64,000 bases of DNA. Source: Pseudonocardia ammonioxydans (GTDB lineage Bacteria; Actinomycetota; Actinomycetes; Mycobacteriales; Pseudonocardiaceae). The notes below the pieces were generated by a model, which was not told the DNA's origin, did no database searches, and saw only the letters and a list, made by a program, of their open reading frames with translations. The stretch is from NCBI RefSeq assembly GCF_900115005.1, contig NZ_FOUY01000001.1, forward strand, positions 495,003 through 559,002. Reading direction: 5' to 3'. The translations under genes were made by a program, and so were the position numbers. Shown one piece after another: positions 30,731-43,855 of this stretch (its first letter is position 1; each line of letters starts with the position of its first letter).

Positions 30731-31605
30731 CGGTCGCCCTCCGGGGAGGACCGGGCCGGGGACGCCCCGAGCCGGCACGCCGCGCTCACCGCGACGGCGT
30801 CGACCGTCGACTCGACGTCGTGCACCCGCACGCCCCACGCGCCGGCGTTCGCGGAGATCGCGCTGACCGCGGCGGTGGCGGCGTCGCGACCGGCCGGCCG
30901 GCGCAGCGTGCCGTCCGCGGACGCCAGCAGGTCACCGAGGAACCGCTTGCGCGACGCCCCGACCAGAACCGGGAAGCCCAGCGCGATCAGCACGTCGAGC
31001 CGGCGCAGCAGGGCCCAGTTGTGCGCGGCCGTCTTCGCGAAGCCCAGCCCGGGGTCCAGCACGATCCGGCCCGGGTCGACCCCGGCCATGACCGCCTGGT
31101 CGGCCCGGGCGACGAGCTCCGCGCGGACCTCGCCGACGACGTCGGAGTAGGCGGCCAGCTGCTGCATCGTGTCGCTGTGCCCGCGCCAGTGCATGAGCAC
31201 CCACGGCACCCGGGTCTCGGCGGCCACCGCGGCCATCCGCGGGTCGGCGAGCCCGCCGGAGACGTCGTTGATCATGACGGCCCCCGCCTCGACGCACGCC
31301 AGCGCCACCGTCGAGCGGGTGGTGTCGACGCTGACCCGGATACCGGCCTCGACGAGCTCCTGCACGACCGGCAGGACCCGGTCGCGCTCGGTCTCGGCGT
31401 CGATCCGCTGCGCGCCGGGCCGGGTCGACTCGCCGCCGACGTCGACCAGGTCGGCACCCGCATCGCGCATGGCGACGCCGTGCGCGATCGCGTGCGAGCG
31501 GTCCAGGTAGCGGCCGCCGTCGGAGAACGAGTCGGGGGTGACGTTCAGGATGCCCATGACTGCGCAGCGGCCCAGCTCGGGCAGGGCGCCATCCGGGGCG
31601 ACCAC
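30727..31605 (-). CDS. folP: Dihydropteroate synthase
   Basis: 292-residue TIM barrel that condenses the pterin pyrophosphate with p-aminobenzoate; it is the sulfonamide target. Signature motifs are [34 protein letters not shown], the DPGLGFAKT strand and GASRKRFLG. It is complete. It is preceded closely by folE (1-bp gap) and coupled to folB. Confidence 0.95.
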   Translation of the reverse strand: MVAPDGALPELGRCAVMGILNVTPDSFSDGGRYLDRSHAIAHGVAMRDAGADLVDVGGESTRPGAQRIDAETERDRVLPVVQELVEAGIRVSVDTTRSTVALACVEAGAVMINDVSGGLADPRMAAVAAETRVPWVLMHWRGHSDTMQQLAAYSDVVGEVRAELVARADQAVMAGVDPGRIVLDPGLGFAKTAAHNWALLRRLDVLIALGFPVLVGASRKRFLGDLLASADGTLRRPAGRDAATAAVSAISANAGAWGVRVHDVESTVDAVAVSAACRLGASPARSSPEGDR

Positions 31606-31606
31606 G

Positions 31607-32253
31607 TCAGGCCCCCCTGATCAGCGACAGCGCCTCCGCACGCGAGGAGGCGGAGCTCTTGAACAGCCCGCGCACCGCCGACGTGGTGGTGCGCGAACCC
31701 GGCTTGCGGATACCGCGCATGGCCATGCACAGGTGCTCGGCCTCCATCACCACGATCACCGCGCGCGGGTCCAGCTTGCGCACCAGCGCGTCGGCGACCT
31801 GTGCGGTGAGCCGCTCCTGCACCTGCGGACGCTTGGCGTAGAGGTCGACCACGCGGGCGATCTTGGACAGGCCGGTGACCTGGCCGTCGACCGCGGGGAT
31901 GTAGCCCACGTGCGCGACCCCGTGGAACGGCACCAGGTGGTGCTCGCAGGTCGAGAACATCGGGATGTCCTTGACCAGCACGAGCTCACCGTGCCCCTCG
32001 TCGAAGGTCTTCTCCAGCACCTGGTCCGGGTCCACGAACAACCCGGAGAAGATCTCGCCGTAGGCCCGTGCGACCCGGGCGGGCGTCTCCTTGAGTCCTT
32101 CGCGGTCCGGGTTCTCCCCGACCGCGATCAGCAGCTCGCGGACCGCCCGCTCGGCGCGCTCCAGGTCGACCCCCTCGGGTACGGCCTGGGTGACCCCGGC
32201 CGACACCGCGGCCGATCGCAGCGTGCGCAGTTCTTCGTCCGTCGTCGACGTGC

Positions 32254-32257
<4 letters not shown>
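31607..32257 (-). CDS. folE: GTP cyclohydrolase I, with likely CTG start
   Basis: 216 residues if started at CTG 32257, 199 if at GTG 32206. It opens GTP to dihydroneopterin triphosphate. Zinc ligands are in [10 protein letters not shown] and in [11 protein letters not shown]. The CTG overlaps the ftsH stop as CTGA and has GGAGG seven bases upstream (32265-32269), a textbook ribosome site. The GTG has no such site and would leave a 47-bp gap. The added residues read [17 protein letters not shown]. Standard gene finders would pick the GTG. It is the first folate gene, coupled to ftsH. Confidence 0.94.
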
Positions 32258-34797
<2,540 letters not shown>

Positions 34798-35141
34798 GCA
34801 ACGTCGGCCTGGGTGGCCTTCACCTTCCCGAGAGTGGTTCGCGGCAGCAGCGGCGGACGGAACACCGCCCCGCCCGACGGCCCTGACCCGCCAGGATAGC
34901 TTCCCGCCTGAGCGGGCGCGCCGGGCGGACCGTGGCCGGACGGTCGTGCGCGACCGTCCTCCGGTTCAACGTGCGACCGACCTGCCCGGTTCCCTCACAG
35001 GGGTGTCCCGCCGCACACCGCCGGGGGCGGGTGTGGGACAACTGTGCTGCACGCTCGGTGGCGGGCCGGAACCGATACGCACACGCTACTCCTCCGTCCG
35101 GCCGAGTCGCGGTGGTCTGCATGTCGGGAGGGGCGGGTCGG
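34798..35141. other. Divergent intergenic region between ftsH and the serine protease gene
   Basis: 344 bp with no gene. It must hold the ftsH promoter (minus strand) and that of the protease (plus strand). I see no clear -35/-10 pair or operator. An alternative protease start at ATG 35121 falls at its edge. Confidence 0.4.
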
Positions 35142-36119
35142 ATGGCGTTGCGCACGGGAACCGGGCCTCGTCGGACCGTGTCGGCGTGCGCCGTCGGGCT
35201 GGCCGCCTCGGCCGTCCTGACCCTGTACGCGGCACCCGCCGGTCCGTCACCCACGGCGCCGGAGGACGGCCCGGGCGTGACGACGACCGCGAGCGCGGCT
35301 CCCGGCACCGGCTCCCCCACCGCCCCCGCGGTCGCACCCGGACCGTCGTCGATCGGGCCGGGGACCGTGACCGAGACCGCGGGCGCGGGCCTGTGCACCG
35401 CCGGATTCGTCCTCACCGCCGGGGACCGTACGTTCCTGGCCCAGGCCGCGCACTGCGGCGGGACCGGCGACGAGACCGAGACCGACGGCTGCACCTCGGC
35501 CACCGTCCCGCTCGGCACCCCGGTGACCGTGCGCGGCGACCGGGGTGCGGTCACCGGCACCCTCGCGTGGAGCTCCTGGAACACCATGCAGGCCCGCGGC
35601 GAGACCGCCCCGGACACCTGCGCGTACAACGACCTGGCGCTGGTCGAGCTGCCCGCCGGCGCCGAGCCGTCGGTCGGCGCCGCGGTGCCCTTCTTCGGCG
35701 GCCCGACCGAGGTCCGCACCACCCCGCTGCCGGCCGGGTCCCCGGTGTACGGGCTGGCCAACCCGCCCGGCTCCGACGGGGAACGGACCGTCGCGGCCCG
35801 CGCGGGAGCGGTCGCGGGCGACGTCGGCGGCGGCTGGGGGCACGCGGTGTACACCCTCGAGCCGGGCGTCGCCGGTGAGTCCGGCAGCCCGCTGCTCGAC
35901 GAGCAGGGCCGCGCCGTCGGCGTCCTGTCCAGCCTGTCGACGACGGCGGACCGCCCGAGCATCGAGTACACGAACCTGGGCCGCGCGCTGGACTACGCCG
36001 CCCGCACCGACGGGCCGGCCGGCCTGGCACCGGTCCCGGGCCCGGCCTTCACCGCGACCCCGGCCGGGGTGGACCCGCGGGAGCTCACGACCCCCGCGGG
36101 CCCCGGCGTGGCGGGCTGA
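35142..36119 (+). CDS. Secreted trypsin-like (S1) serine protease
   Basis: 325 residues. A signal peptide or anchor (TVSACAVGLAASAVLTLYAAPAG) is followed by a Ser/Pro/Thr-rich stretch and a chymotrypsin-fold domain with His in QAAHC, Asp in YNDLALVEL and Ser in GESGSPL (instead of GDSGGP). Several cysteines can form disulfides. It probably acts in the envelope or medium; its substrate is unknown. ATG 35142 has GGGAGG upstream; ATG 35121 is an alternative. It is a plus-strand insertion between ftsH and hpt, absent from the mycobacterial block. Confidence 0.85.
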   Translation: MALRTGTGPRRTVSACAVGLAASAVLTLYAAPAGPSPTAPEDGPGVTTTASAAPGTGSPTAPAVAPGPSSIGPGTVTETAGAGLCTAGFVLTAGDRTFLAQAAHCGGTGDETETDGCTSATVPLGTPVTVRGDRGAVTGTLAWSSWNTMQARGETAPDTCAYNDLALVELPAGAEPSVGAAVPFFGGPTEVRTTPLPAGSPVYGLANPPGSDGERTVAARAGAVAGDVGGGWGHAVYTLEPGVAGESGSPLLDEQGRAVGVLSSLSTTADRPSIEYTNLGRALDYAARTDGPAGLAPVPGPAFTATPAGVDPRELTTPAGPGVAG

Positions 36120-36125
36120 GCCCCG

Positions 36126-36200
36126 GGCACCGAGCGGAGCTTGCGGAGCGAGCATCCAGCACCGAGCGGAGCCCGCATCAGGCCCGAGCGGAGCTCGCGG
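36126..36200. repeat. Short GC-rich repeat cluster between protease and hpt
   Basis: Three copies of CGAGCGGAGC with similar flanks (around 36131, 36163 and 36184) within 75 bp between two convergent genes. It resembles the GAGCGGAGCGAG-type repeats common in high-GC genomes. No clear single hairpin; possible termination role is speculative. Confidence 0.5.
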
Positions 36201-36201
36201 A

Positions 36202-36825
36202 TCAGGCGTAGACCTTCGGGTCGAGGGTGCCGATGTAGGGCAGGTCCCGGTAGCGCTCGCCGTAGTCCAGTCCGTAGCCGACGACGAACTCGTTCGGGAT
36301 GTCGAAGCCGACGTAGCGGACCGGGACGTCGACCTTCACCGCGTCCGGCTTGCGGAGCAGGGTGGCGACCTCCAGCGACGCCGGGTTCCGGCTCTGCAGG
36401 TTGCCCCGCAGCCAGTTCAGGGTCAGGCCCGAGTCGATGATGTCCTCGACGATCAGGACGTGCCGGCCGGCGATGTCGCGGTCGAGGTCCTTGAGGATGC
36501 GCACCACCCCGGACGACGACGTGGACGAGCCGTAGGAGCTCACCGCCATGAACTCGAGCTGGGTCGGGACCGACAACGCGCGGGCGAAGTCGGTCATGAA
36601 CATGACCGCGCCCTTGAGCACGCCGATCAGCAGCAGATCGGTCTCCCGGCCGCCCTGTACGACATCGGAGTAGTCCTCGGCGACCCGCTGGGCCAGCTCC
36701 GCGGTCTTCTCCCGCACCTGCTCCTCGGTGACCAGCACCGACGAGATGTCCTCGCCGTACACCCGACCCCCTCGCGCGGGCCGCACCGCGGCCCGGTCGA
36801 CTCCGGGACCGGACGGTGTCGTCAC
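36202..36825 (-). CDS. hpt: Hypoxanthine-guanine phosphoribosyltransferase
   Basis: 207-residue type I PRTase for purine salvage. It has the PRPP-binding loop [14 protein letters not shown], the [14 protein letters not shown] flexible loop, and [24 protein letters not shown] base-binding segments, all close to M. tuberculosis Hpt. GTG 36825 overlaps the tilS stop (GTGA). The first ~20 residues are non-conserved. Confidence 0.95.
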   Translation of the reverse strand: MTTPSGPGVDRAAVRPARGGRVYGEDISSVLVTEEQVREKTAELAQRVAEDYSDVVQGGRETDLLLIGVLKGAVMFMTDFARALSVPTQLEFMAVSSYGSSTSSSGVVRILKDLDRDIAGRHVLIVEDIIDSGLTLNWLRGNLQSRNPASLEVATLLRKPDAVKVDVPVRYVGFDIPNEFVVGYGLDYGERYRDLPYIGTLDPKVYA

Positions 36826-37985
36826 GCCCGGTCACGCCCCCACCGCTGGTGGCGCAGGACGAGCCTGCCACGCGCGCGGGTCAGCTCCAAGCCGCCTCCG
36901 AGGGTGGGCCCGCCCTGCCCGCGCCACCGGCCCACGAGATCGTCGGCAGCGCGCAGCTGCGGCTCGGTGAGCGCACGCACCCCCGCGCCGGTGAGCCATT
37001 CCCGCAGGACCCGGCGCCGGACGGCGGCCGGTGCCGTGGCGAGCGCCGCGGCGTCGAGCGGTACGGCGACGGCGCCGGTACCGGTGTCCGGGGACCACCC
37101 GTCGCCGGTGCCCGGGTGCGGCGCGGCCGGGGAGCTGTCAGCGGAATCACCCGGAGCACCGGTGGTCCACGGTCCGGCCCGGTCACGTTCCGTGTCCGGT
37201 TCCGCACCCGGGGCCCGTTCGGCGGCCGCGCGGAGCAGGCCAGCGCGCTCGGCGAGGGCGTCGTCGTCGTCGCGGAGCTGGCCGGCGCTGCGGGCGAGCG
37301 CGCCGGCGACCCCGCCGCCCAGGACGTCCTCCAGCAGCGGCAGCACCTCGTGCCGCAGCCGGGAGCGGGTGAAGCGGGGGTCGGCGTTGTGCGGGTCGTC
37401 CCAGACCTCGACGCCGGCCCGGGCGCAGAACCGGGCGGTGTCGGCCCGGCGCAGGCCCAGCAGCGGGCGCAGCCACGGGTCGGACCACTCCCGCATCCCG
37501 GCGAGCGAGCGTGCCCCGGAGCCGCGGGCGAGGCCGAGCAGCACGGTCTCGGCCTGGTCGTCGAGGGTGTGGCCGAGCAGCACCGGGGAGCGGGGGTCCG
37601 GCCGGGCCGCCAGCAGCGCGGCCCGGCGGGCCCGGCGGGCGGCGGCCTCCATCCCGCCGGCCACCCCCACCTCGACGGCGTGCACCGCGGCGTCCACACC
37701 GGACTCGCGGAGCCGGTCGGCGAGCGCGGCGGAGCGCTGCGCGGAACCGTCCTGCAGGCCGTGGTCGACCACGGCGGCGTGCACCGGGCCGTCGACGACG
37801 GCGCGCACGGCGAGCACGAGCGCGGTCGAGTCGGCCCCGCCGGAACATCCCACGAGCGGCGGGGCCGTGCGCACCGGCGCAGGCAGTGCGGCGAGCGCGT
37901 CGCGCACCGCGGCCCGGACGCGCTGCGCCGCCGCCCCGGCCGGCACGGCGGTCCCGGGGCGGTTCAGCCGACGCGGCGCAGCCAC
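36822..37985 (-). CDS. tilS: tRNA(Ile)-lysidine synthetase
   Basis: 387-residue N-type ATP pyrophosphatase that converts the wobble C of tRNA-Ile(CAU) to lysidine so it reads AUA. The P-loop [11 protein letters not shown] is present, with [20 protein letters not shown] and [23 protein letters not shown] ~45-residue Asp/Gly/Pro-rich insert (about 270-315) separates the core from the C-terminal domain. GTG 37985 makes the gene start 22 bp inside the end of the upstream gene; a later start is possible. It is in operon with hpt. Confidence 0.92.
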   Translation of the reverse strand: MAAPRRLNRPGTAVPAGAAAQRVRAAVRDALAALPAPVRTAPPLVGCSGGADSTALVLAVRAVVDGPVHAAVVDHGLQDGSAQRSAALADRLRESGVDAAVHAVEVGVAGGMEAAARRARRAALLAARPDPRSPVLLGHTLDDQAETVLLGLARGSGARSLAGMREWSDPWLRPLLGLRRADTARFCARAGVEVWDDPHNADPRFTRSRLRHEVLPLLEDVLGGGVAGALARSAGQLRDDDDALAERAGLLRAAAERAPGAEPDTERDRAGPWTTGAPGDSADSSPAAPHPGTGDGWSPDTGTGAVAVPLDAAALATAPAAVRRRVLREWLTGAGVRALTEPQLRAADDLVGRWRGQGGPTLGGGLELTRARGRLVLRHQRWGRDRA

Positions 37986-39079
37986 GCCGGCGGGTCGGTC
38001 AGCTCGTCGCGGGTCGGGAGGGTCTCGGGGGACTCCCAGACGCGGTTGAGCCCGTCCATCCCGGCCTCGCGCTCGACCGCCCGGCAGAACGCGGCGCCGA
38101 CGGCGTACTGGCGCATCTTCGCCTCGACCCCGAGCAGTGCGCGCAGCAGCCGGTCGACGATGCCGCCGCCCCGGCGGCGCTCGGTGAACCGCCGGCGGAT
38201 CACGGCGACGTCGGGCACGACCTCCGGGCCGACGGCGTCCATCACGTGGTCGGCGTGCCCCTCCAGCAGCGTTGACAGGGCGAGCAGCTTGTCGAGCACC
38301 GCGCGTTGCTCGGGGCCCTGCAGCAGCTCGACCAGCGCGAGGACATCACCCTTGCGGCCCTTGCGCCCGTCCTCGCCGCGCAGGGCCCGGATCGCGTCGG
38401 GCAGCCGGGCGAGCTTGTCGGTATCCGGCTCCTGCAGTGTCAGCAGGTCCGAGACCAGGCCGGCGAAGTGGTCGCGCAGCCACGGCACCGCCGTGAACTG
38501 CAGGCGGTGCGTCGCCTCGTGCAGGCACACCCAGAGGCCGAACTGCTCACCGTCGACGTCGAGCGCGGTCGTCGCGGCGTGCACGTTCGGTGCGACGACC
38601 ATCAACCGCCCGCCGCCGCCCGGCCCACCGAACGGGTCGTACTGGCCCAGCACCCGGGCACCCATGTAGGCGAGCAGGGCGCCGAGCTGGGCACCGGAGC
38701 CGGCGGCGGTGACGGTGCGCACCGGCCACGGCGACGCGGGCAGCTCGGCTCCGGAGGTCAGCGCGTCCATCCCCTCGACCGCGGCCCGGGCCCACGCGGC
38801 CCGGTCCAGCACGTCGGCGGGCAGCAGCGGCAGCCCGGCACCGAGGCCGGTGACCTCGCGGACGTGCCCCTCGGCGCGGGCGGAGTCGCCCCGCAGGCGC
38901 TCCACCAGCTCGCGGGCCGCGGCGGGGGAGGTGCGCGGCCCCGCGGGCATCAGCCGGGTCGCCGTGGTCGCGGCGAGCGACCAGTTGACGGGCAGACCGC
39001 CCCCGTCCCGCCGCGGGGCCGCGGGGGCGGGGTCGGTCACGGTGGCCGGACCGGTCGCGTCGGGCTGCATGCGGCCCAC
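37964..39079 (-). CDS. Zinc-dependent metalloprotease-like protein (DUF2342, F420-associated family)
   Basis: 371 residues of the actinobacterial family typed by HEATHRLQF (HExxH) in the middle, with later ARG-rich helices and the '[17 protein letters not shown]' segment containing a possible third zinc ligand. Annotated in databases as coenzyme F420 biosynthesis-associated, without biochemical proof. Always found between tilS and dacB (Rv3626c). GTG 39079 or ATG 39070 can be the start. Confidence 0.85.
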   Translation of the reverse strand: MGRMQPDATGPATVTDPAPAAPRRDGGGLPVNWSLAATTATRLMPAGPRTSPAAARELVERLRGDSARAEGHVREVTGLGAGLPLLPADVLDRAAWARAAVEGMDALTSGAELPASPWPVRTVTAAGSGAQLGALLAYMGARVLGQYDPFGGPGGGGRLMVVAPNVHAATTALDVDGEQFGLWVCLHEATHRLQFTAVPWLRDHFAGLVSDLLTLQEPDTDKLARLPDAIRALRGEDGRKGRKGDVLALVELLQGPEQRAVLDKLLALSTLLEGHADHVMDAVGPEVVPDVAVIRRRFTERRRGGGIVDRLLRALLGVEAKMRQYAVGAAFCRAVEREAGMDGLNRVWESPETLPTRDELTDPPAWLRRVG

Positions 39080-39126
39080 GCTACCCGCGGTGCCGGGCCG
39101 CTCGTGGCCGCCGCGATCCGCGCCGG

Positions 39127-40536
39127 TCAGCCCCGGCAGCCGCAGCGGCTGAGCGTGGCGGCGACCCGGTCGAGGGCGGGGCGGGCGTCGGCGGGCGAGG
39201 TGCCGTTGGACAGCAGGGCGAACACGAGCAGGCGGCCGTCGACGTCGGTGACGACCCCGGCGAGGCTCGACGCCCCGCTCAGCGTCCCGGTCTTCGCGCG
39301 GACCACGCCCCGTCCGGCGACCGAGGAACCGTCACCGAACCGGTCGGTCAGGGTCCCGGCGCCACCGGCGACCGGCAGCCCGGTCAGGATCGGCCGCAGG
39401 AACTGGACGTCGCTGGGGCTGTCGGACTGGGCCGCGGCCGAGGCCAGCACCGACCCGAGCAGCCGGGCCGGGACCCGGTTGTCCCGGGACAGGCCGCTGC
39501 CGTCGGCGATCTGCAGGCCGCGCACGTCGTACCCGGCCTGCACCAGGGACTCGGTGACGGCACGGGCGGCACCGTCGAACGACGCCTCGGTGTCGCGGCT
39601 GACGGCGACCTGCCGGGCGAGTGCCTCGGCCGCCACGTTGTCCGATGCGGTGAGCATGTACTCGACCAGGCTGGCGATCGGCGGGGAGGAGACGCTGCCG
39701 AGCACCGGGGCGTTCGCGGCGGCGGCACCGTCGCGCACCTCGGAGGCCCCCAGCGCATCCGCCAGCGCCCGGCCTGCGGCCTGCGCGGGATCGTCCGAGC
39801 GCGGCCCGTCCTGCTGGGACGGGTCGGTGCGGCCGCCGTCGAGCATCAGCGGGGACACCGGGGCGACGTACCCGTCGGCGACGTCGGTCGGCCCCCAGCC
39901 CGGCGCCTGCTCCGGGCCGCTCCACAGGCTGGTGTCGACGTAGACGGTGTTCACCGGCCGCCCGTGCGCCTGCTTCACCTCGGCGGCGAGGTCGTCGATG
40001 CGGGCGGGCTCGGGGTAGAGACCGTCCTGCCCGGCGGGCAGGTCGGTGAGCGAGGGGTCGCCGCCGCCGACCAGGACCACCGAGTCCTCGGTCGGGCCGG
40101 GCACCACCCGGGTCGCGAGCCGGTCGGTGGGGTTCATCGACAGCAGCGCCGAGGCCGCCGTGAGCAGTTTCATGGTCGAGCCCGGGACCATCGCCCTCTC
40201 CCCGGAGCGCTCCCACAGCGGGGCCACCCCGCGCGGCGCGGCGGAGTCCATCACGACGCCGGTGACCTCGCCGAGCGCGGGCGAGTCCAGCTGCCCGGCG
40301 AGGGCCTCGGTGATCCCGGCGGCGGTCGGGACCGGCGCGGTCGGGGTGAGCGGCTTCAGCGCGGGCATCGGCACCGGCGGGTACTGCGCGCTCGCGGCCC
40401 CCATCCCGAGCCGGTCCCGGGTGTCCGGCCCGGCCAGAGCCACGGCACCGAACAGCGAGGCCAGTGCCACGACCGCCACGGCGACGACCGCGAACCGCCG
40501 CGTGGCGCGGTCCGTGCGGCGATGCCTGCGTCCCAC
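39127..40536 (-). CDS. dacB: D-alanyl-D-alanine carboxypeptidase/endopeptidase (PBP4, S13 family)
   Basis: 469 residues. The N-terminal signal anchor (about 15-36) exports a class C penicillin-binding protein that trims peptidoglycan peptides. Active-site motifs are S120-T-M-K123, SDN in [10 protein letters not shown], and KTG in [13 protein letters not shown] 40536 was chosen because GGAGG lies four bases upstream and the length fits the mycobacterial homologue; the frame could run to 40617. It diverges from ppa. Confidence 0.93.
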   Translation of the reverse strand: MGRRHRRTDRATRRFAVVAVAVVALASLFGAVALAGPDTRDRLGMGAASAQYPPVPMPALKPLTPTAPVPTAAGITEALAGQLDSPALGEVTGVVMDSAAPRGVAPLWERSGERAMVPGSTMKLLTAASALLSMNPTDRLATRVVPGPTEDSVVLVGGGDPSLTDLPAGQDGLYPEPARIDDLAAEVKQAHGRPVNTVYVDTSLWSGPEQAPGWGPTDVADGYVAPVSPLMLDGGRTDPSQQDGPRSDDPAQAAGRALADALGASEVRDGAAAANAPVLGSVSSPPIASLVEYMLTASDNVAAEALARQVAVSRDTEASFDGAARAVTESLVQAGYDVRGLQIADGSGLSRDNRVPARLLGSVLASAAAQSDSPSDVQFLRPILTGLPVAGGAGTLTDRFGDGSSVAGRGVVRAKTGTLSGASSLAGVVTDVDGRLLVFALLSNGTSPADARPALDRVAATLSRCGCRG

Positions 40537-40776
40537 TCCGCCTCCTGCTCGCTGCCCGCATCCGGGCGCTCCGGTACCGGCCGACCTGCCCGGACGGTGA
40601 TGCGACACCTGCCACATCCCGGCCGGAGAGGGTCACCGGCGTGCACCGGCACACTCCCGGTCCCTCACACTAGGGGGCAGCACCGACGCCACCGGAGTGG
40701 GCGGCCGTCCCGGCCGGCCCGGCGCTCCGGTGGGTGGCAACACCCGCCAAGGACCCTCTTCAAGGAGCAACGAACA

Positions 40777-41265
40777 GTGGACTTCGACGTCACCATCGAG
40801 ATCCCCAAGGGCGGCCGGAACAAGTACGAGGTGGATCACGAGACCGGCCGGATCCGGCTCGACCGGACCCTGTTCACCGCCACGCAGTACCCCGCCGACT
40901 ACGGGTTCATCGAGGACACCCTCGGCGAGGACGGGGACCCGCTGGACGCCCTGGTCCTGGTGCAGGAGCCCACGTTCCCGGGCTGCATCATCCGCTCCCG
41001 CGCGATCGGCATGTTCCGCATGAAGGACGAGAAGGGCGGCGACGACAAGGTCCTCTGCGTCCCCAGCGACGACCCGCGCCAGGAGCACCTGCGCGACATC
41101 CACCACCTGGCCGAGTTCGACCGGGCGGAGATCCAGCACTTCTTCGAGATCTACAAGACGCTCGAGCCGGGCAAGAGCGTCGAGGGCGCCGCCTGGGTCG
41201 GCCGCGCCGACGCCGAGCGCGAGATCAAGGCGTCCTACGAGCGGGCGAAGACCGAGGGGCACTGA
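40777..41265 (+). CDS. ppa: Inorganic pyrophosphatase (family I)
   Basis: 162 residues, the exact length of the M. tuberculosis enzyme. It hydrolyses PPi using Mg. Metal-binding residues lie in [21 protein letters not shown], and [15 protein letters not shown] and RDIHHLAEF are also conserved. GTG 40777 has AAGGAG upstream; the longer frame to 39964 is antisense to dacB. It ends in a strong hairpin shared with the convergent MaoC gene. Confidence 0.97.
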   Translation: MDFDVTIEIPKGGRNKYEVDHETGRIRLDRTLFTATQYPADYGFIEDTLGEDGDPLDALVLVQEPTFPGCIIRSRAIGMFRMKDEKGGDDKVLCVPSDDPRQEHLRDIHHLAEFDRAEIQHFFEIYKTLEPGKSVEGAAWVGRADAEREIKASYERAKTEGH

Positions 41266-41272
41266 GGTGGCC

Positions 41273-41312
41273 GTGAGTGGTTATCGCGGTCGGGGCCGCG
41301 ATAACCACTCAC
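41273..41312. terminator. Bidirectional hairpin terminator between ppa and the MaoC gene
   Basis: Perfect 17-bp stem: GTGAGTGGTTATCGCGG (41273-41289), 6-nt loop, complement at 41296-41312. It lies 8 bp after the ppa stop and 6 bp before the convergent MaoC stop. AT-rich outer arm pairing and location favour bidirectional termination. Confidence 0.85.
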
Positions 41313-41318
41313 GAGCCA

Positions 41319-41771
41319 CTACACGTACTGGCGGGTCAGCCACTCGGCGACCAGCGCGGGCCGGTCGGAGCCCTCGAGCTCGACCGTCACGCCGAGGGCC
41401 AGCTGCACGCCCCCGCTGACGTCGGTCACGTCGGTGAGCTCGACCTTCGCGCGGACCCGGCCGCCGACCGGCACCGGGTTGGTGAACCGGACCTTGTTCA
41501 TGCCGTAGTTCACGCCCATCTTCACGCCGTCGACCCGGTAGACGCCCTGCACCAGCTTCGGCAGCAGCGACAGGGTGAGGAAGCCGTGCGCGATCGTCGT
41601 GCCGAACGGCCCCGACTTCGCCTTCTCGGCGTCCACGTGGATCCACTGGTGGTCCTCGGTCGCATCGGCGAACCCGTCGATCCGCTCCTGCCCCACCACG
41701 AACCACTCCGAGGTCCCGATCTCGGTCCCCTTCGCCGCCCGCAGCTCGTCGACCCCGTTGAAGACGCGCAT
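41319..41771 (-). CDS. MaoC-family (R)-hydratase-like dehydratase
   Basis: 150-residue hot-dog-fold protein with the hydratase-2 motif: DATEDHQWIHVD ... GTTIAHGFLTLSL, whose Asp and His are the catalytic pair of (R)-specific enoyl-CoA hydratases. It probably hydrates a trans-2-enoyl-CoA; the chain length is unknown. ATG 41771 is preferred over TTG 41777. It stands alone between a terminator and a 265-bp spacer. Confidence 0.88.
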   Translation of the reverse strand: MRVFNGVDELRAAKGTEIGTSEWFVVGQERIDGFADATEDHQWIHVDAEKAKSGPFGTTIAHGFLTLSLLPKLVQGVYRVDGVKMGVNYGMNKVRFTNPVPVGGRVRAKVELTDVTDVSGGVQLALGVTVELEGSDRPALVAEWLTRQYV

Positions 41772-42036
41772 CCGCAATCCACTCCCGTTCCTCGGTTCGT
41801 CGCTCGACGGCAGCCGGCGGCCGGAGCGCCGACGCCGGACCCTTGCTTACCGCACCCGTCCGGAGCGCGCCGGTGCAACGTCGGGAAACCCACACACGCG
41901 CACGCGCACGCCCCATCCCCCATGATCCGCTCGTCTTGGTTATGGTCGGATCGCGAGGAGCCGTCTGCAGCAGGCCGGACCAAGCTTCGACGTTGGAAGG
42001 CCGACGACCGATGACCCCGAACGCCCGCGACCGCCG

Positions 42037-43002
42037 ATGACCGGTCCGAGTACGCCCGGCACGGAACCGGGACGCGAACTGGTCCACCGCGCGGTGCCCT
42101 ACCGGGATCCCGAGCACCAGGCAGAGGTCCTGGCCGGCCCGGTCGCGGGAGCCCTCGAGGACAACCGGCGGGCACTGGTCGTCGTCGAACCCGAGTGCCG
42201 GTCCGAACTGGAGCGTTCGCTGGGTACGGACGCGGGGGTCGAGTTCTGCCGGCCCGAGCGGATGCACTCCGCTCCGCCGTTCACCGTCGCCGGCCGGTGG
42301 AGCCGCGCGGTCCGTGGCGCGCTCGCCGACGGCGCCACCGGGGTGTGCACGGTGAGCCAGCCGGTGGATCTGCCGGGCACCGACCCGGCCTACTGGACGC
42401 GGCTGGATCTGGCGCTCGACCACGCACTGGGCGACCTGCCCGTCGAGATGCTGTGCTGCTTCCCCGACGGCGACGACGCCCGGGAGGCGGTCGGTGCGCT
42501 GCACGACGAGTTCCTGGTCGACGGCGGCACGATCCCGAGCGGGCACCGCCGCGGTGACCACGAGCTGCTGCGGGAGTACCCGCAGCCCCCGCCGTCGGAG
42601 CTGGGGTTCCCGCTGGTGACGCTGCCGGTCCAGCTGTCCGGGCTCGCCGCGATGCGCCGCGTCGTGCAGCGCCACGCCGTGCTCAGCGGTTTGGGGCCGG
42701 AGCGGGTCGAGGACCTGGTCCTCGCGGTGAACGAGCTGGTCAGCAACGGTATCGAGCACGGCTCCGGCGCCCCGGTGCTGCGGTTGTGGCGCACCCCCGC
42801 CGGGCTGGTCGCCGAGATGACCGACTCGGCCGCCTGCCACCTGGCGTTCCCCGGTCTCGCGGCACCACCGCTGTCCGGGGTCCGCGGACGCGGCATGTGG
42901 CTGGCCTCCGAGCTGACCGACGTGCTGCAGGTCTGGACCGCCGAGGACGACCCGGGGCGGGTGCAGGGCACCGTCGTGCGGGTCACGATGGGGTCCCCGT
43001 GA
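42037..43002 (+). CDS. MEDS/HATPase-domain anti-sigma-like regulator (RsbA type)
   Basis: 321 residues. The N-terminal half (about 15-175) resembles a MEDS (MEthanogen/methylotroph, DcmR Sensory) domain. The C-terminal half is a GHKL-type ATPase like RsbW: VEDLVLAVNELVSNGIEHGSG (N-box) and GRGMWLASELTDVLQVW (G-box). The layout is common among actinobacterial stress regulators that bind anti-sigma-antagonist partners. No sigma or STAS gene is adjacent. The start ATG 42037 has no strong ribosome site. It precedes the SirB1 gene by 13 bp, likely an operon. Confidence 0.75.
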   Translation: MTGPSTPGTEPGRELVHRAVPYRDPEHQAEVLAGPVAGALEDNRRALVVVEPECRSELERSLGTDAGVEFCRPERMHSAPPFTVAGRWSRAVRGALADGATGVCTVSQPVDLPGTDPAYWTRLDLALDHALGDLPVEMLCCFPDGDDAREAVGALHDEFLVDGGTIPSGHRRGDHELLREYPQPPPSELGFPLVTLPVQLSGLAAMRRVVQRHAVLSGLGPERVEDLVLAVNELVSNGIEHGSGAPVLRLWRTPAGLVAEMTDSAACHLAFPGLAAPPLSGVRGRGMWLASELTDVLQVWTAEDDPGRVQGTVVRVTMGSP

Positions 43003-43015
43003 CCGCACCGGCGCC

Positions 43016-43846
43016 GTGAGCCGGCCCGACCGTGCCGCCGACCCGGTGACCCGCTTCCTGCGCCTGGTCACCGGCCCCGAGCCGGCACTCGACGAGGGCG
43101 CGCTCGCCATCGCAGCGGGCGCCGAGCCGGACCCGGAGGTCGCCGCCGAGTCCGCGCGGCGGGCCCGGGCCACGCTCGACGAGCTGGCCGAGGGGGTGAC
43201 CGGCCTGGAGTCGCTGCTGCACCGGCTGTTCACCGAGGCCGGGTTCACCGGCAACGCCCGCACCTACGGCGACCCCCGGAACTCGTTGCTCCCCGACGTG
43301 CTGGAACGCCGGACCGGTATCCCGATCACGCTGTCGGTGGTGGCGATCGAGGTCGGCCGCCGGGCCGGGGTCGACCTGGAGGGGGTCGGGATGCCCGGGC
43401 ACTTCCTGGTGCGCGTCCCCGGCACGCAGCGCCACCTCGACGTCTTCGACCGCGGGCGCCGGCTCGACCTGGCGGGCTGCGAGGCGCTGTTCCGCGCCAC
43501 CACCGGCGCGGGCCCGGACGTCGAGTTCGGTGCCGGGATGCTGCCGCGGACCTCGACCCGCCAGATCCTCGCGCGGATGCTGGAGAACCTGCGGGCGAGC
43601 TACGGACGGTCGAAGGACCACGCCGGCCTGGAGTGGGTCCTGCGGATGCGGCTCGGGCTGCGCCACCAGGGCCCGGAGCTGATCCGCGAGCTCGGCGACG
43701 TGCTGGCCGCGCAGGCCCGGTGGGACGAGGCCGCCCGGCTCATGGAGTCCTGGGTGGAGGGCCCGGGGCGCGGGTCGCGTTCCGGCACCGAGGTGCTCGA
43801 CCAGGTCCGGATCGAGGCCCGCCGGCACCGCGCGCACCTCAACTGA
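43016..43846 (+). CDS. SirB1/transglutaminase-like family protein
   Basis: 276 residues. The core matches the Transglut_core2 (SirB1) family: 'GNARTYGDPRNSLLPDVLERRTGIPITLSVVAIEVGRRAGVDLEGVGMPGHFLVRV', then TPR-like helices in the C-terminal third. The usual catalytic Cys is not present, as in most of the family, so it may be structural or regulatory. GTG 43016 is 13 bp after the MEDS gene. Confidence 0.8.
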   Translation: MSRPDRAADPVTRFLRLVTGPEPALDEGALAIAAGAEPDPEVAAESARRARATLDELAEGVTGLESLLHRLFTEAGFTGNARTYGDPRNSLLPDVLERRTGIPITLSVVAIEVGRRAGVDLEGVGMPGHFLVRVPGTQRHLDVFDRGRRLDLAGCEALFRATTGAGPDVEFGAGMLPRTSTRQILARMLENLRASYGRSKDHAGLEWVLRMRLGLRHQGPELIRELGDVLAAQARWDEAARLMESWVEGPGRGSRSGTEVLDQVRIEARRHRAHLN

Positions 43847-43855
43847 GGCGCGGGC

